From positions 372,001-436,000 of the forward strand of contig CAMVNQ010000001.1 in the NCBI GenBank assembly GCA_947168885.1: a DNA stretch of 64,000 nt. Direction: 5' to 3'. This document shows positions 32,709 through 42,700 of the stretch, piece by piece. Under the pieces are notes generated by a model. That model was not told where the DNA came from. It worked only from the letters and a program-made list of their open reading frames with translations, and made no database searches. The position numbers were made by a program, and so were the translations under genes. Every line of letters starts with the position of its first letter. The first letter of the stretch is position 1. This DNA is from an uncultured Clostridia bacterium. Lineage in GTDB: Bacteria; Bacillota; Clostridia; Oscillospirales; Ruminococcaceae.

Positions 32709-32786
32709 GGTGGGTATAGCGTAGTTGGTTAACGCGCCAGATTGTGGATCTGGAGATCGTGGGTTCGAGTCCCACTTCCCACCCCA
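32709..32786 (+). tRNA. tRNA-His (anticodon GTG)
   Basis: G at 32709 is the extra -1 base of tRNA-His, facing C73 (32783). The anticodon stem CCAGA/TCTGG holds loop TTGTGGA, giving anticodon GTG. T arm GTGGG-TTCGAGT-CCCAC; CCA encoded at 32784-32786. One apparent T-T mismatch stands in the acceptor stem. Confidence 0.92.
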
Positions 32787-33206
32787 GCGGCAACGGCCGC
32801 TCCGAAACCGTATGTTACTTTTGTGGCATACGGTTTTTTTCTGCCTCGCTGTTGTCGGTATTCATGTAAACCGATATGTTTGTGACAAACAGCGGCTACG
32901 GCCGCTCCGAAACCGTATGTTACTTTTGTGGCATACGGTTTTTTTCTGCCTCACTGTTGTCGGAATTCATGTGAATCGATATGTTTGTGACAAACAGCGG
33001 CAACGGCCGCTCCGAAACCGTATGTTACTTTTGTGGCATACGGTTTTTTTCTGCCTCGCTGTTGTCGGTATTCATGTAAACCGATATGTTTGTGACAAAC
33101 AGCGGCTACGGCCGCTCCGAAACCGTATGTTACTTTTGTGGCATACGGTTTTTTTCTGCCTCGCTGTTGTCGGTATTCATGTAAACCGATGCGCTTGTGA
33201 CGGATA
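32787..33206 (+). repeat. Four tandem 105-bp repeats, each with an intrinsic terminator
   Basis: Copies begin at 32787, 32892, 32997 and 33102, period exactly 105. Each holds AGCGGC-NNN-GGCCGCT and then the terminator AAACCGTATG...CATACGGTTTTTTT. Copies are almost identical; copies 1 and 3 read GGCAACGG, copies 2 and 4 GGCTACGG, and copy 2 has four further changes. The end of copy 4 decays after about 33190. The long open frame across them is an artefact of the 3-divisible period. They stand directly behind the CCA of tRNA-His. Confidence 0.92.
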
Positions 33207-33244
33207 CCCGCCGTCTGGAACAGCGCTTAACGCATAAACAACAT

Positions 33245-33271
33245 CGTCCCCGTTCGGAAAGAGCGGGGACG
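33245..33271. terminator. Terminator of the alpha-galactosidase operon
   Basis: CGTCCCCG at 33245-33252 and its exact complement at 33264-33271, 12 bases past the minus-strand stop. Confidence 0.7.
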
Positions 33272-33283
33272 TGCTTTTGGAAA

Positions 33284-34924
33284 TCATAACTTATACGCTT
33301 TTATCACAGTCCTGCCGTCTGTCTCAATTGCCAGAACGAGCTCGTTCCCGACGATCTCAGCTGCGAGAACGGTTGCTTCTTTCATCGTCATCATATCTTC
33401 GAGCAGTGCTGTCTGTTCGCTGCCGTATTCGCCTATATCATCGGACGTAAACAGCACTCCTCCGCAGAGAGCGTTTACTTCTGCAAGGCATTGGCGCTGA
33501 CTGTGCGCCATGGCTGTATCTGTATCGCGCAGCATAAATACATCCGGGTCGTTTATGAATGCGCGACCGTTGAGCTGGCGGCGGAAAACGGAGTTAAGTA
33601 TGCTGTACTTCGAGCTCGGGCGCTCTCTGTGAAGCACCTTCATATATGTTTTCCCGTCCCATTCCGGTGTAACGTCCGTTCCTATGCGGCAGTATGCTAC
33701 TTTGCCGAATGCCGACGCGAGCGGCACTCCACAGCCGAGTATCTTTGCCGTACCTGCGCATTCGCGCAGGAAGTCCATCCCGTCTGCCATTATCATGCCG
33801 CGTGTCTTGTCAGCACGCGGGAGTATGCACGCAGCGTAAAGGAAATCAAGCTTCAGGAGACCGAATCCCCATTCCTCCGTGACAGTGCGGAAAACCTTTC
33901 TCAGGTATTCACGCACTTCTTCGTTGTATATATCGAGAGCGTAAGAGCCGCTCCAGTTGCTTCCGGCGCGAACGGGCTCACCTTTCCCGTCTTTGAGCAG
34001 CCAGTCTCTTCTGTCGCGGAATATGTCCGACTTCTCTTCGCAAACGAACGGTGCGAGCCACAGTCCCGCGGTCATTCCCGCTTCGTTTATCTTGTCCGCG
34101 ACCGCTTTCATTCCGTTCGGGAACTTTCCCATATCCGTGCTTAACCAGTCGCCTACCGCAGTCTGATAACCGTCGTCTATCTGGAAGATGTCTGACGCGC
34201 AGCCGCATTCCTTTATGCCGTCGAGGTCTTTCAGAATGCATTTCTCGTTGATGTCCTGATAGTGCCTGTACCAGCTTGTATAGCCGAACACCGGCTTTTC
34301 TTCCGTCGGTGCTATACCGAGCAGCGCGAAATAAGCGTCGAAAACGTCGGATTCCGTACCGCTCCCGAGATATATGGACAGCCCGTCATACCTGTCGGTT
34401 ATGTTCAGTCCCGAGCAGTCCTTCTCGATTGTGACTGTTTTCTTCTCGGTATTCACCTTTATCAGGGTGAAACCGCTGTTTTCGTTGAGCGAGCCTATGA
34501 AGTCGAATATGCCGTTGCCGTGCTTTACATATCCGTATGAAAAGCCGTGGAAGCAGCCTTTTCTGCGGCTGTATTTAACGAAAGTGTAATCGCCGTAAGC
34601 GGAAAATGCGTATTTCTCGGAAACAAGCTCGGGGATATGGTCTATCCCGCGGACTCTGCCATGTATATCGTGTTCATAACTGTCTGTCCACGACTGATAA
34701 CCGTTGAGAAAGATGCGGTCAGCTTCTGTGAACTCATACACGAATTCTGCCGCGAGTTTTACTATCTCGATCGCGCTTTTGGTTTTTACCGAAACGTTGA
34801 ATGTCTCGGAATCTGTATTGATCTCAAGTGCCATGCGGCTGTTGCTGACGCTTTCGGAAGTCGTCACTGCATAGCCCCTGCCGCCGGTTCGATATGCGAA
34901 TTTAACGTTTGCAAGCTTGAACAT
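33284..34924 (-). CDS. GH36-type alpha-galactosidase
   Basis: A 546-residue protein, ATG 34924 behind CGGAGGACTGAT. The TIM-barrel core starts about residue 212 (FGYTSWYRHY). The family landmarks are present: DIFQIDDGYQ at 246-254, GLWLAPF at 287-293, the nucleophile D360 in LLKLDFLYAA, and the acid/base D417 in CRIGTDVTPEW. It is shorter than classic ~730-residue GH36 enzymes because the N-terminal beta-sandwich is small. No signal peptide, so it acts in the cytosol on sugars brought in by the symporter encoded upstream (stop 34926). It probably cleaves raffinose-type or melibiose-type alpha-galactosides. Confidence 0.88.
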   Translation of the reverse strand: MFKLANVKFAYRTGGRGYAVTTSESVSNSRMALEINTDSETFNVSVKTKSAIEIVKLAAEFVYEFTEADRIFLNGYQSWTDSYEHDIHGRVRGIDHIPELVSEKYAFSAYGDYTFVKYSRRKGCFHGFSYGYVKHGNGIFDFIGSLNENSGFTLIKVNTEKKTVTIEKDCSGLNITDRYDGLSIYLGSGTESDVFDAYFALLGIAPTEEKPVFGYTSWYRHYQDINEKCILKDLDGIKECGCASDIFQIDDGYQTAVGDWLSTDMGKFPNGMKAVADKINEAGMTAGLWLAPFVCEEKSDIFRDRRDWLLKDGKGEPVRAGSNWSGSYALDIYNEEVREYLRKVFRTVTEEWGFGLLKLDFLYAACILPRADKTRGMIMADGMDFLRECAGTAKILGCGVPLASAFGKVAYCRIGTDVTPEWDGKTYMKVLHRERPSSKYSILNSVFRRQLNGRAFINDPDVFMLRDTDTAMAHSQRQCLAEVNALCGGVLFTSDDIGEYGSEQTALLEDMMTMKEATVLAAEIVGNELVLAIETDGRTVIKAYKL

Positions 34925-34925
34925 A

Positions 34926-36428
34926 TCAGTCCTCCGTTTTGTCGGTTGTTTTGCTTATCTTCGCAATAACGCCTTTCTCGTTGTAGCGGAAGAACACGAA
35001 TCCTCCGAGCAGGCAAAGCGCTGTTGCAATGAAAGCTGTAAGTCTGTAGCCGAGACCATAGCCTGCCTCGCCTATCGGTACTTCTTTGTTTATCGTAGCG
35101 ATGCTTGTGAAGAGCAGCATTGCAACAGACTGTCCCATCTTGAACGCGAACGTTCTTGCCGCGTAGAACATACCCTGTCTGCTCTCGCCGGTGGTGATCT
35201 TGTCGGACTCGGATATATCAGCTACCACAGCCTGAGGGAGTATGCCGAGTATCGCCATCGGAACCGACGCGAGCACGGCTACCATTATACCATACGCAAC
35301 CGGTGGTATCGGGATTATGCCCGCAAATCCGGTGACGAGGAATGTTACCGCGAAGAACATGAACGCAAAGGAGATGAGTTTCTTTTTTCCGAGCTTCTTT
35401 GCGAGTATGTTGACGGGTGCATAGCATACCAGAGACATTGCCGTCATTATTGCGAACAGCGGGAATGTCCATGTTGCTTCAAGCCCCATGAGAACTGTGA
35501 TATAGAACGAAAGACCTGTCTGGAACAGCGTGAGAGCTACCCAGTAAAGAATATCGGAGAGCACGAATGTTCGGAAATCCTTGTTTTTGAACGTAGCCGC
35601 AAGAGATTTGAAAGCCGGTGTTTCGGTGGGCGTTGTGTCCGCGTATTTGTTCTCGTCGATGAGGAAAGCCGGAATGAACATACAGATGACAGCTACCGCG
35701 GCGAGAATGCCTATCGTTATGCGGTATGCGTCGGCGTAGTTTGAGTACACCGTGAAGTCGCCCGAGATGATCTGCTGTGTTATCGTCTCACCGAAACGCG
35801 AGGTCATTTCCGCCTGACCGCCGAAATGCTGCAATGCTTCATCTGGTGTTAAACCGGTCATGAAGAAGGCGGCGATATTCGGTACAAGATATGCTACTGC
35901 GGTACCGAAGAAATATGTCACGGAGATGTAAGTCGAGAGGTTTATGCGCGCATTCTGCGTGCGTCCGAGCTCGGGTATCAGTGCGTTATACGGTGTGCAG
36001 TACGCAGTCATGCAGAGATAGAACAGCATTGCGCAGACGAACAGGGCTATCATATTGACGGCGTTTTCCGATTCGTTTATCGGAGAAGTGAACAGAAGCA
36101 CTGTGATAACGCCGAAGGGCAGGGCAGCGATGCGCATAAACGGTATGCGTCTGCCGAGCCGATGCCTGAGTCTGTCGGATTTGCCGGCGATAAGAGGGTC
36201 GGTGACAGCGTCGAAAACACGGCCTACTGCGGTTATGAGACCTATCGCCGTAAGTCCGAGGAAAAGTCCCTGTGGGATATATGCCGTCTGACCGTGAGCT
36301 ATCTCGTCGGTCGTCGGCTGGAAGAAGAATACGAGCCAGTTCGAGATGATACCGGAAAGTATCGACCAGCCGAGCTGACCTATCGCGAATATCCATAATA
36401 TTTTGTTTGATGCGATCTTTTTTTCCAT
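34926..36428 (-). CDS. GPH-family sugar:cation symporter (MFS)
   Basis: Start ATG 36428 behind AAGGAGGGC; a TTG at 36434 is too close to that site. About 500 residues with 12 predicted membrane helices. The GPH loop pattern DAVTDPLIAGKSDRLRHRLGRR near residues 75-95 identifies the glycoside-pentoside-hexuronide group (MelB-like). It lies one base from the alpha-galactosidase start, so alpha-galactosides are the likely cargo. Expressed with the TetR regulator 13 bases upstream. Confidence 0.88.
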   Translation of the reverse strand: MEKKIASNKILWIFAIGQLGWSILSGIISNWLVFFFQPTTDEIAHGQTAYIPQGLFLGLTAIGLITAVGRVFDAVTDPLIAGKSDRLRHRLGRRIPFMRIAALPFGVITVLLFTSPINESENAVNMIALFVCAMLFYLCMTAYCTPYNALIPELGRTQNARINLSTYISVTYFFGTAVAYLVPNIAAFFMTGLTPDEALQHFGGQAEMTSRFGETITQQIISGDFTVYSNYADAYRITIGILAAVAVICMFIPAFLIDENKYADTTPTETPAFKSLAATFKNKDFRTFVLSDILYWVALTLFQTGLSFYITVLMGLEATWTFPLFAIMTAMSLVCYAPVNILAKKLGKKKLISFAFMFFAVTFLVTGFAGIIPIPPVAYGIMVAVLASVPMAILGILPQAVVADISESDKITTGESRQGMFYAARTFAFKMGQSVAMLLFTSIATINKEVPIGEAGYGLGYRLTAFIATALCLLGGFVFFRYNEKGVIAKISKTTDKTED

Positions 36429-36441
36429 ATCCAAGCCCTCC

Positions 36442-37098
36442 TTATGCCTTCAGGTATGATACAGCGCAGTCAATTATCAGTTCGAGTTCGCTCTCTGCAC
36501 CGGAAAAGTCGTCCGACGGGAGTATCTCGCCTTCTATGAATTTTTTGCACATTTCGGTAAGTGCGTGCGCGTATGTCATATAGAACAGTCTGAAATCCTT
36601 TATCTCGTGCATTGTTCCGTCTGCGAGCCCGCATTTGTATGCGCGCTCTACGATCGGGAAGAAGTCTATCACGGAGCTTTCGTATTCCTTGAGTTCTTCA
36701 CACGGTACGTTCTCGCTTATCACGAGCCGGTCGAATTCTCCGAGAAGCCGCAGGAACCCTTTGTGTGCTTTGAACAGCACCACAAACATACGAAGCAGGT
36801 CCTGCATCTGCTTCAGACCGGTCTGACCGGTGAAGCTTTCGGAGTCGAAGATCCCGCTGAAAAGGCTGCGAAGATCGTACCATAAGAAAGTCATAGCCGC
36901 GATCGAGATACCGGTCTTTGTGCCGAAGTAGCGGTAGAGCGTTGCTACACCGACGCCGCTTTGATCGGCAATGTCGGTCATTTTCACGTTTTCTATCCCG
37001 TGTTCGAGGAAAAGCTCTGCACAGACCGATACCGCGCGTTCCATGCGCTTGTCTTTGAGATTTTTTTGCGAAAACTCGGAAGAAATTTCAATTTCCAC
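36442..37098 (-). CDS. TetR-family transcriptional regulator
   Basis: A 218-residue protein that starts with GTG at 37098 behind GGGAGGTTTGTCAA. The N-terminal helix-turn-helix is typical (VKMTDIADQSGVGVATLYRYFGTK). The C-terminal ligand domain is unique. First gene of the operon TetR - symporter - alpha-galactosidase. A large palindrome at 37112-37180 directly upstream, between it and the divergent gene, is the likely operator, so it probably represses itself and possibly the divergent gene too. Confidence 0.9.
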   Translation of the reverse strand: MEIEISSEFSQKNLKDKRMERAVSVCAELFLEHGIENVKMTDIADQSGVGVATLYRYFGTKTGISIAAMTFLWYDLRSLFSGIFDSESFTGQTGLKQMQDLLRMFVVLFKAHKGFLRLLGEFDRLVISENVPCEELKEYESSVIDFFPIVERAYKCGLADGTMHEIKDFRLFYMTYAHALTEMCKKFIEGEILPSDDFSGAESELELIIDCAVSYLKA

Positions 37099-37111
37099 TT
37101 GACAAACCTCC

Positions 37112-37180
37112 CAAAATGTGATAGACTATGTATCAAGTGATAGACAATCTATCATCTGATATACAGTCTATCACATTTTG
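37112..37180. promoter_or_regulatory. Operator region of the TetR regulator
   Basis: CAAAATGTGATAGACT at 37112-37127 and its exact complement at 37165-37180, with a second palindrome TGATAGA-CAA-TCTATCA at 37138-37154 inside. Four GATAGA half-sites in total point to cooperative binding of two dimers. Confidence 0.7.
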
Positions 37181-37270
37181 GCTGATATGTCAATAGGTTT
37201 TGAAAAAATATTTTGTAAATAGTTATTTTATAAGGTCGGGCGGATATACTGTCAACAGGAGGATAATCTT

Positions 37271-38731
37271 ATGGAAAGATCGAAGGTAATTTTCGGGAAC
37301 GAAATGTCAGAGTGCGCATACAGAAAAGCGGTATGCACGAAAAACAAGTTTATAAGAAAGTATGGTGACGATTCGCGCAATGAATATCACCTGAGCGCTG
37401 TGCCTGCCCCGGCGATAGGCGATATACTCGGAACGAAGCAGCTTGTCATCACCCCCGAAACGGGAGTAGAGTTCGGCAGGCGCAGCCTTGTCGTCGGCAA
37501 TATCCGTATGGGTTTCGGACACTACCGCATTTCAATGGCGATAGCGTCGGCTGCAAGAGCTATGGGTTACGAACCGTACTGGTTCGACCTCAATTCGTTC
37601 GGAAATACGACCTGCGGAAAGATAATCTCTGGTCAGAACGAGCTTTACTCGCTCGGTTCCCGCCTGTCTCAGCAGATACCTCTGTTCAACAAGCTTGTTT
37701 GGGAGCCGATAAACAGCGAGGGCTTCCGTAAGCTGACATACAACTGCACAGATCAGAAAACGTCCGAGCTCATGGTGCCCGTTTTCCGTGACCTTCCGAA
37801 AGATATACCGTTCGTTGCCACCCATGTCTGGCCGGCACAGGCTGCTGTTCATGCCGGACTTACGAATGTTGTCAACGTGATACCGGATAACTGGCCGATG
37901 GCGCTTCATCTCGCCGAAGGCGCGATACACACGGTACAGACCCCGTCGTCGTATCTCGGCTACCGTTCGCTGCGCGGAATGGACAAGAAGCGCACGCTGA
38001 AACCCATGCCGAAGAAGTCGATCGCATACACCGGACACTACATCGACCACGAGCTTGTAAGCAACATTGAGGCGGACTGTGCGAAACGTACAGATCGTGC
38101 GAAGAAGGGCGAGCGCCGCTGGCTTATGTCGGTAGGCGGTGCGGGCGCACAGAAGGAAATATTTGTAGCAATAATAAAGAAGCTTCTCCCCGATATAGCG
38201 AAAGGGAACGCGACACTTTTTGTGAACGTCGGAGATCACAGAAATGTCTGGGACGCACTCATTAGCGAGATACCTCAGATGCGGAACCTTGTTGTAGAGC
38301 ATTTCGATGATTTCGGGGAAACGAAGAAGTTTACGGAATATGCCTATGACGGTGAAGTCAAGGGCATACACGCGTTCTGCCATTCCGATATTTTCGCGGC
38401 TGTGTATTCGACCAATCTGCTCATGCGCTGTTCCGATGTGCTTATCACAAAACCGAGCGAGCTTTCATTCTATCCGATCCCGAAGCTCATGATAAAGCGT
38501 GTCGGCGGTCATGAGGCGTGGGGTGCTATCCGTGCCGCGGAGCTTGGCGACGGAACGTACGAAGTCACAACGCCCGCCGAGACCTGTGCTATGATAGAAC
38601 TGATACAGCGCCGCGGCGAGATCGTCGATATGATGTGCCGCAACATTCTCGCTGCACACTCGGTCGGTATCTACAAGGGCGCATACCGTGTAGTTAAGCT
38701 TGCCGCGCGTAAAGCGCCTCACGGCGCATGA
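37271..38731 (+). CDS. GT-B-like glycosyltransferase of unknown substrate
   Basis: A 486-residue protein, ATG behind ACAGGAGGATAATCTT. After a ~75-residue N-terminus, VGNIRMGFGHYRISMAIASA resembles the glycine-rich 'GxGHxRAAxA' loop of MGDG-synthase/MurG-like GT-B enzymes, and the C-terminal half has SVGGAGAQKE and an 'LLMRCSDVLITKPSELSFYP' stretch like the nucleotide-sugar site of that fold (S/T-K-P-S-E...). No signal peptide and no membrane helix. It is divergent to the TetR operon and may share its operator. The substrate is unknown; the fold call is by motif only. Confidence 0.6.
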   Translation: MERSKVIFGNEMSECAYRKAVCTKNKFIRKYGDDSRNEYHLSAVPAPAIGDILGTKQLVITPETGVEFGRRSLVVGNIRMGFGHYRISMAIASAARAMGYEPYWFDLNSFGNTTCGKIISGQNELYSLGSRLSQQIPLFNKLVWEPINSEGFRKLTYNCTDQKTSELMVPVFRDLPKDIPFVATHVWPAQAAVHAGLTNVVNVIPDNWPMALHLAEGAIHTVQTPSSYLGYRSLRGMDKKRTLKPMPKKSIAYTGHYIDHELVSNIEADCAKRTDRAKKGERRWLMSVGGAGAQKEIFVAIIKKLLPDIAKGNATLFVNVGDHRNVWDALISEIPQMRNLVVEHFDDFGETKKFTEYAYDGEVKGIHAFCHSDIFAAVYSTNLLMRCSDVLITKPSELSFYPIPKLMIKRVGGHEAWGAIRAAELGDGTYEVTTPAETCAMIELIQRRGEIVDMMCRNILAAHSVGIYKGAYRVVKLAARKAPHGA

Positions 38732-38783
38732 GGAAGAGAGAGGAGACCCTTTCTTGGGAAAGGGTCGTCCTCCCTCTCCCTCA
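38732..38783 (+). terminator. Terminator of the GT-B-like gene
   Basis: GACCCTTTC-TTGG-GAAAGGGTC (38745-38766) is extended by imperfect pairing of GAGGAAGAGAGAGGA with TCCTCCCTCTCCCTC. No long U-run follows. Confidence 0.55.
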
Positions 38784-38812
38784 AACTCCCTCATCCTCTT
38801 TCCTAAAGACTT

Positions 38813-38974
38813 AAGGGTACCTCCAAAAACCGCTTTGAAAGGAGAAAATGAGATAATTGTGTCGAGAGCAAGGAAAGGCTCCGAAAGCTTGCTGGCGCAA
38901 GGTGAGGAGACTTGACACAGCTATCGGCGCAAGTAGCTCTTTTTCTCTAAAATGGGTTTTTAGAGGTTCCCTTA
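38813..38974 (-). mobile_element. MITE-like repeat, full copy (inverted)
   Basis: About 162 bases with terminal inverted repeats AAGGGTACCTCCAAAAACC and GGGTTTTTAGAGGTTCCCTT, flanked by TTAA-like bases. Same family as 62981-63141 in opposite orientation. The interior does not code. Confidence 0.8.
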
Positions 38975-39023
38975 AATGCTTGCACGATGAACGTGGAAGA
39001 TGATGCGATGCATAAAATATTCA

Positions 39024-39051
39024 GTGACCTGTGAGAACGGGTCATTTTTTT
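39024..39051 (+). terminator. Short terminator-like hairpin upstream of the ECF operon
   Basis: TGACCTGT...AACGGGTCA followed by TTTTTTT. It shields the ECF promoter from upstream reading. Confidence 0.6.
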
Positions 39052-39052
39052 G

Positions 39053-39081
39053 TTGATTGTAGAAAGATTTTGTGATATAAT
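39053..39081 (+). promoter_or_regulatory. Promoter of the ECF sigma operon
   Basis: TTGATT 39053-39058, a 17-base spacer, TATAAT 39076-39081 with TGTGA extension: a housekeeping-type promoter, about 100 bases ahead of the start. An ECF-type autoregulated promoter was not recognised. Confidence 0.7.
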
Positions 39082-39179
39082 AATATGGTAATGCGGTAAA
39101 TGGTATTTTTGAAAATATTTTCAATTTCCGCGCGACCTTTTTTCTTTTTTTGCGTCTGTATTATTGAGGAGGAAAAAAT

Positions 39180-39740
39180 ATGGAAGACAGTGAGATAGTT
39201 GAGCTGTACTTTTCACGGAACGAGAATGCGATATCCGAGACCCGCACCAAGTATGAGAAATACCTGCGGACTATTGCCTATAATATCCTCGCCAACAATG
39301 AGGATACCGACGAATGCGTCAACGATACATATTTCAGGGCTTGGGGTTCTATCCCGCCCAACAGGCCCGTAAAGCTTTCTGTCTATCTCGGCGCAATAGT
39401 AAGAAATCTCGCAATCTCTGTTTTCCGTAAGCAGAACACAGCCTCCCGTGCCGGTTCGCAGTATGCGCTCTCGCTTGATGAGCTCGCAGAGTGCGTCTCG
39501 GGAAACGACTCGCCCGAGGAGCAGGTCGAAGCCGGTGTTATCGCGAAAGCGGTAAGTGACTACCTTCGCACGGTGTCGTCCGACGCTCGTGTGATATTCG
39601 TGTGCAGATATTATTACAACGACCCGATAAGCCGGATCGCCGGATATTTCGGCGCAGGCGAATCAAAGATTAAGAGCTCGCTCTTCCGCACGCGAAACGG
39701 ACTTAAGGAGTATCTGAAGAAAGAAGGTCTGGATATATGA
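39180..39740 (+). CDS. ECF-type RNA polymerase sigma factor
   Basis: A 186-residue protein, ATG behind GAGGAGGAAAAAAT. Region 2 (YLRTIAYNILANNEDTDECV, DTYFRAW) and region 4 (RVIFVCRYYYNDPISRIA, KSSLFRTRNGLKEYL) are clear. The Ruminococcaceae-type 'EDTDECVNDTYFRAW' matches ECF factors that are paired with short anti-sigma membrane proteins. The stop overlaps the start of the alpha-2-macroglobulin-like gene by 4 bases, so the pair is translationally coupled. Confidence 0.88.
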   Translation: MEDSEIVELYFSRNENAISETRTKYEKYLRTIAYNILANNEDTDECVNDTYFRAWGSIPPNRPVKLSVYLGAIVRNLAISVFRKQNTASRAGSQYALSLDELAECVSGNDSPEEQVEAGVIAKAVSDYLRTVSSDARVIFVCRYYYNDPISRIAGYFGAGESKIKSSLFRTRNGLKEYLKKEGLDI

Positions 39741-42700
39741 AAAAAGAGAAACTCGATGAAGAACTTGGGAGAATAGACGAAGACATAGTCTCCGAAGCGG
39801 ACAAGGTGCGTCAGGCATCTGCCGAAACCGCTCCGGTGCGTAAGAAGAAGCCTATTTTCATCGTAACGTCGGTGTTCGTCGCGGCGGCAGCAGCAGTCAC
39901 AGGTGTTGTCGTTATACCGAAGGTTCTTGATAATAACAACATTCCCGCGGTTGAGACAACGACCGCCGCTGTGGTAAGCACTACGCCTGCGATTACCGGA
40001 AAAGTTGCCGCTCTTGACGGAGAGGACGACCCTAAAGCAGCTTTTTCCCGTGAAAGACGCAGGAGCAGCATTGTTTCCGACGTTGAGCCGTTATCGGCGC
40101 TCGGCGACGATATTGCCCCCGACAGCGGATTTTCCATTAAAGTGAGCAAGGATATTTCCGCGGATGAGCTTAAAAACCGCATACGCCTTTCTCCGCAGAG
40201 TGAATTCACGCTGACCCGTGGCTCCGATGATTCGTATGTGCTGAAAACGGCGAAGATCCTCAACAAAGGATCGCTCATAAAGCTCGCAGTCACCGACGAC
40301 GACGGAGAGGTATGTGACAGCTGGGCGTTCCGCACAGCGGACGATTTCAAGGTGTCTTCGACATATCCGGCGGATGACTCGACCTATGTTCCTGTCGATG
40401 CAGGCATAGAGATAAGATTCACGACTGCGCCGGCGGAAGATGATTACGAAAAGTATTTCAGTATCTCTCCCGCTGTGGCCGGAAAGTTCAGCGTCAATAA
40501 CAATACGCTGTATTTTGTTCCCTCCGAGGCTCTGAGACCTTCGACATCATACAGCGTTACGCTGGCAAAGGGAATAAAGGCTGCCGACGGAAGGACGCTT
40601 GAAAGCGGCACTTCGTTCCGCTTCCACACATCCGAGTTCTCCGATGCCCGTCATTATCTGTTTACGAGCGGTTCTATGAGCGGATTCTCGGAAACGTTCA
40701 TCAAGGGTGACCCTGCCTGTGTAGAGGTCCACTGCTCAAGCGAGCTTCGCGCAAAGCAGTTCGAGACTCATCTTTACCGCTTCGCCGACAGCGACGCGTA
40801 TTTCGATGCTCTCAAAGCGAAGTCGGAAGAGACTTTCGATTTTGCGTCACTTCCCACGGGCTCCGTGGCCGAAGTGTTCAAGTCCTCCGAAGTCCCGTTC
40901 TCGCGTGAAGACGGCAAGGCGGTATATGTGATACTGCCCGACGATCTTGAGACCGGCTGCTATGTTGCGGAGATAAACGTAGGTTCCGAGGGCGAACCCG
41001 GCTATAACCTCGATTATTTTCTCCAGGTAACGGATCTGAGCGCATATACGCTTAGTCTCGGAGACGAGAACGTGCTCTTTGTGAACGATTCCGGCACCGG
41101 TCTTCCCGCTTCTGGTGCGGACGTTACGATAACATCCGGCAGCGGCAGCTACACCGGTACTGTCGGTGCGGACGGACTCGCGTATGTAAAGACCGACGGT
41201 AATTACGCAAGTGCCATGCTCGATATAAAGGCGGGCGCAAAGCGCTATATCGACTGTATCGCGCTCTCCGGCGCAAAGGATATGAAGTATGCCGACGCGT
41301 ATTATACATATCTTTTCACCGACCGTGAAGCATATCTGCCGAACGACACCGTCAATGTGTGGGGTGTTATTGTTCCGAAAGTACGGGGAACGGCGCTTCC
41401 CGATGACCTTAAACTCGTTTTCGGCAGTGATGAACAGTCTGTGACTCTGGCGGAGGACGGCACATTCACAGCAAAATTCACTTTCAGGAACCATGCGGAA
41501 TCATGGTGGGATGTCGTTGAGCTCCGCTCGGGAGACGATGTTCTCTGCAACCACGGCATCTCGGTACAGGACTACGTCAAGCCGACCTATATCATCAGCC
41601 TTGACGTTCCGGAATACGCTGTAATGCCGCAGATAAACCCCATTCCCGTAAAGGCGGAGGTGACATACTACGAAGGAACGCCCGCCGAAGGTGTAATGCT
41701 TCAGAGCGAGAATGACAGAAGCGAGCCGAACATACTCCGTACGGACGCGTCCGGAGAGGCGGAAGCGAAAGTATGGAACAGCGACATTGAAGACTGGAGA
41801 GGGGTAGCCGACGCTTATATAGGATTCCAGCTCACCGGAGTTGAAAACACATATTCCTATGTCGGGGAGTATATACCCGCGCTTTACCGCGACAGGATGA
41901 TCGAAAGCGGGTATAATGAAAAAACGCGCACTCTGACCCTTAACATATACGATCTCGATCTCGACAGCTCAGACAAGACGGACAAATTCTTCGCAGAGTA
42001 CAAAAAAGGCAATACAGACTTTGAAATACTCAAAAACGGCGGTGCGAACGTACCCGTCAGTGTCCGGATAACACGGACATGGACCGAAAAGAAAGAGACC
42101 GGAAGCTACTATGACTATGTTGAAAAGCGTACGGTCAAGACTTACGAGTATGAATACAAGAGCGAGGTGGTCTATGACAGGACTATAGAAACCGTGAACG
42201 GCACCGCAGTGCTTCCGGACCTTCCTACAGACCCCGCTCTCGGGCGCTACTACGCTGAGATCAGCTTCTCCGACAGTCTGGGACAGAATACGAACTACAC
42301 CATTTACAATCTCGGCTCTGAGTATAGTTCTTCTATATTCTACGACGAGTTCGGCGTGCCTTTTATGTCCGACGACGAAACAGGAAAGCTTATGTTCCGC
42401 TTTGGAGCCAAAACCGAAAGCGGCTTATTCAACGATTACGGATTTTATAACTCTTTCTCGGAAAACGAGGATATAACGTTCAGGCTTGAATGCAACAAGA
42501 CTGACTTCGTTCCGGACGGAAAGCTCCTTCTCGCAGTCTATAAGAGCGACTTCGTGTCATATCAGCTGTACGATGCCAACGGCGTTGACGAGTTCAAGTA
42601 CAGGACGACTGCTGACTGCATACCCGATATACGCTATACGGGCGCGTATTTTGACGGAAAGCATATCTACAGCGTTTACGGCGGTATGCTGAGCTATGAA

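Noticed and set aside
32787-33206. CRISPR-like array
   Set aside because: Four units are identical over their whole 105 bases; there are no unique spacers and no cas genes.
32725-33237. 170-codon open frame across the tRNA-His repeats
   Set aside because: It is created by the 105-base period (a multiple of three) and starts inside the tRNA; no ribosome site and the repeats are terminators.
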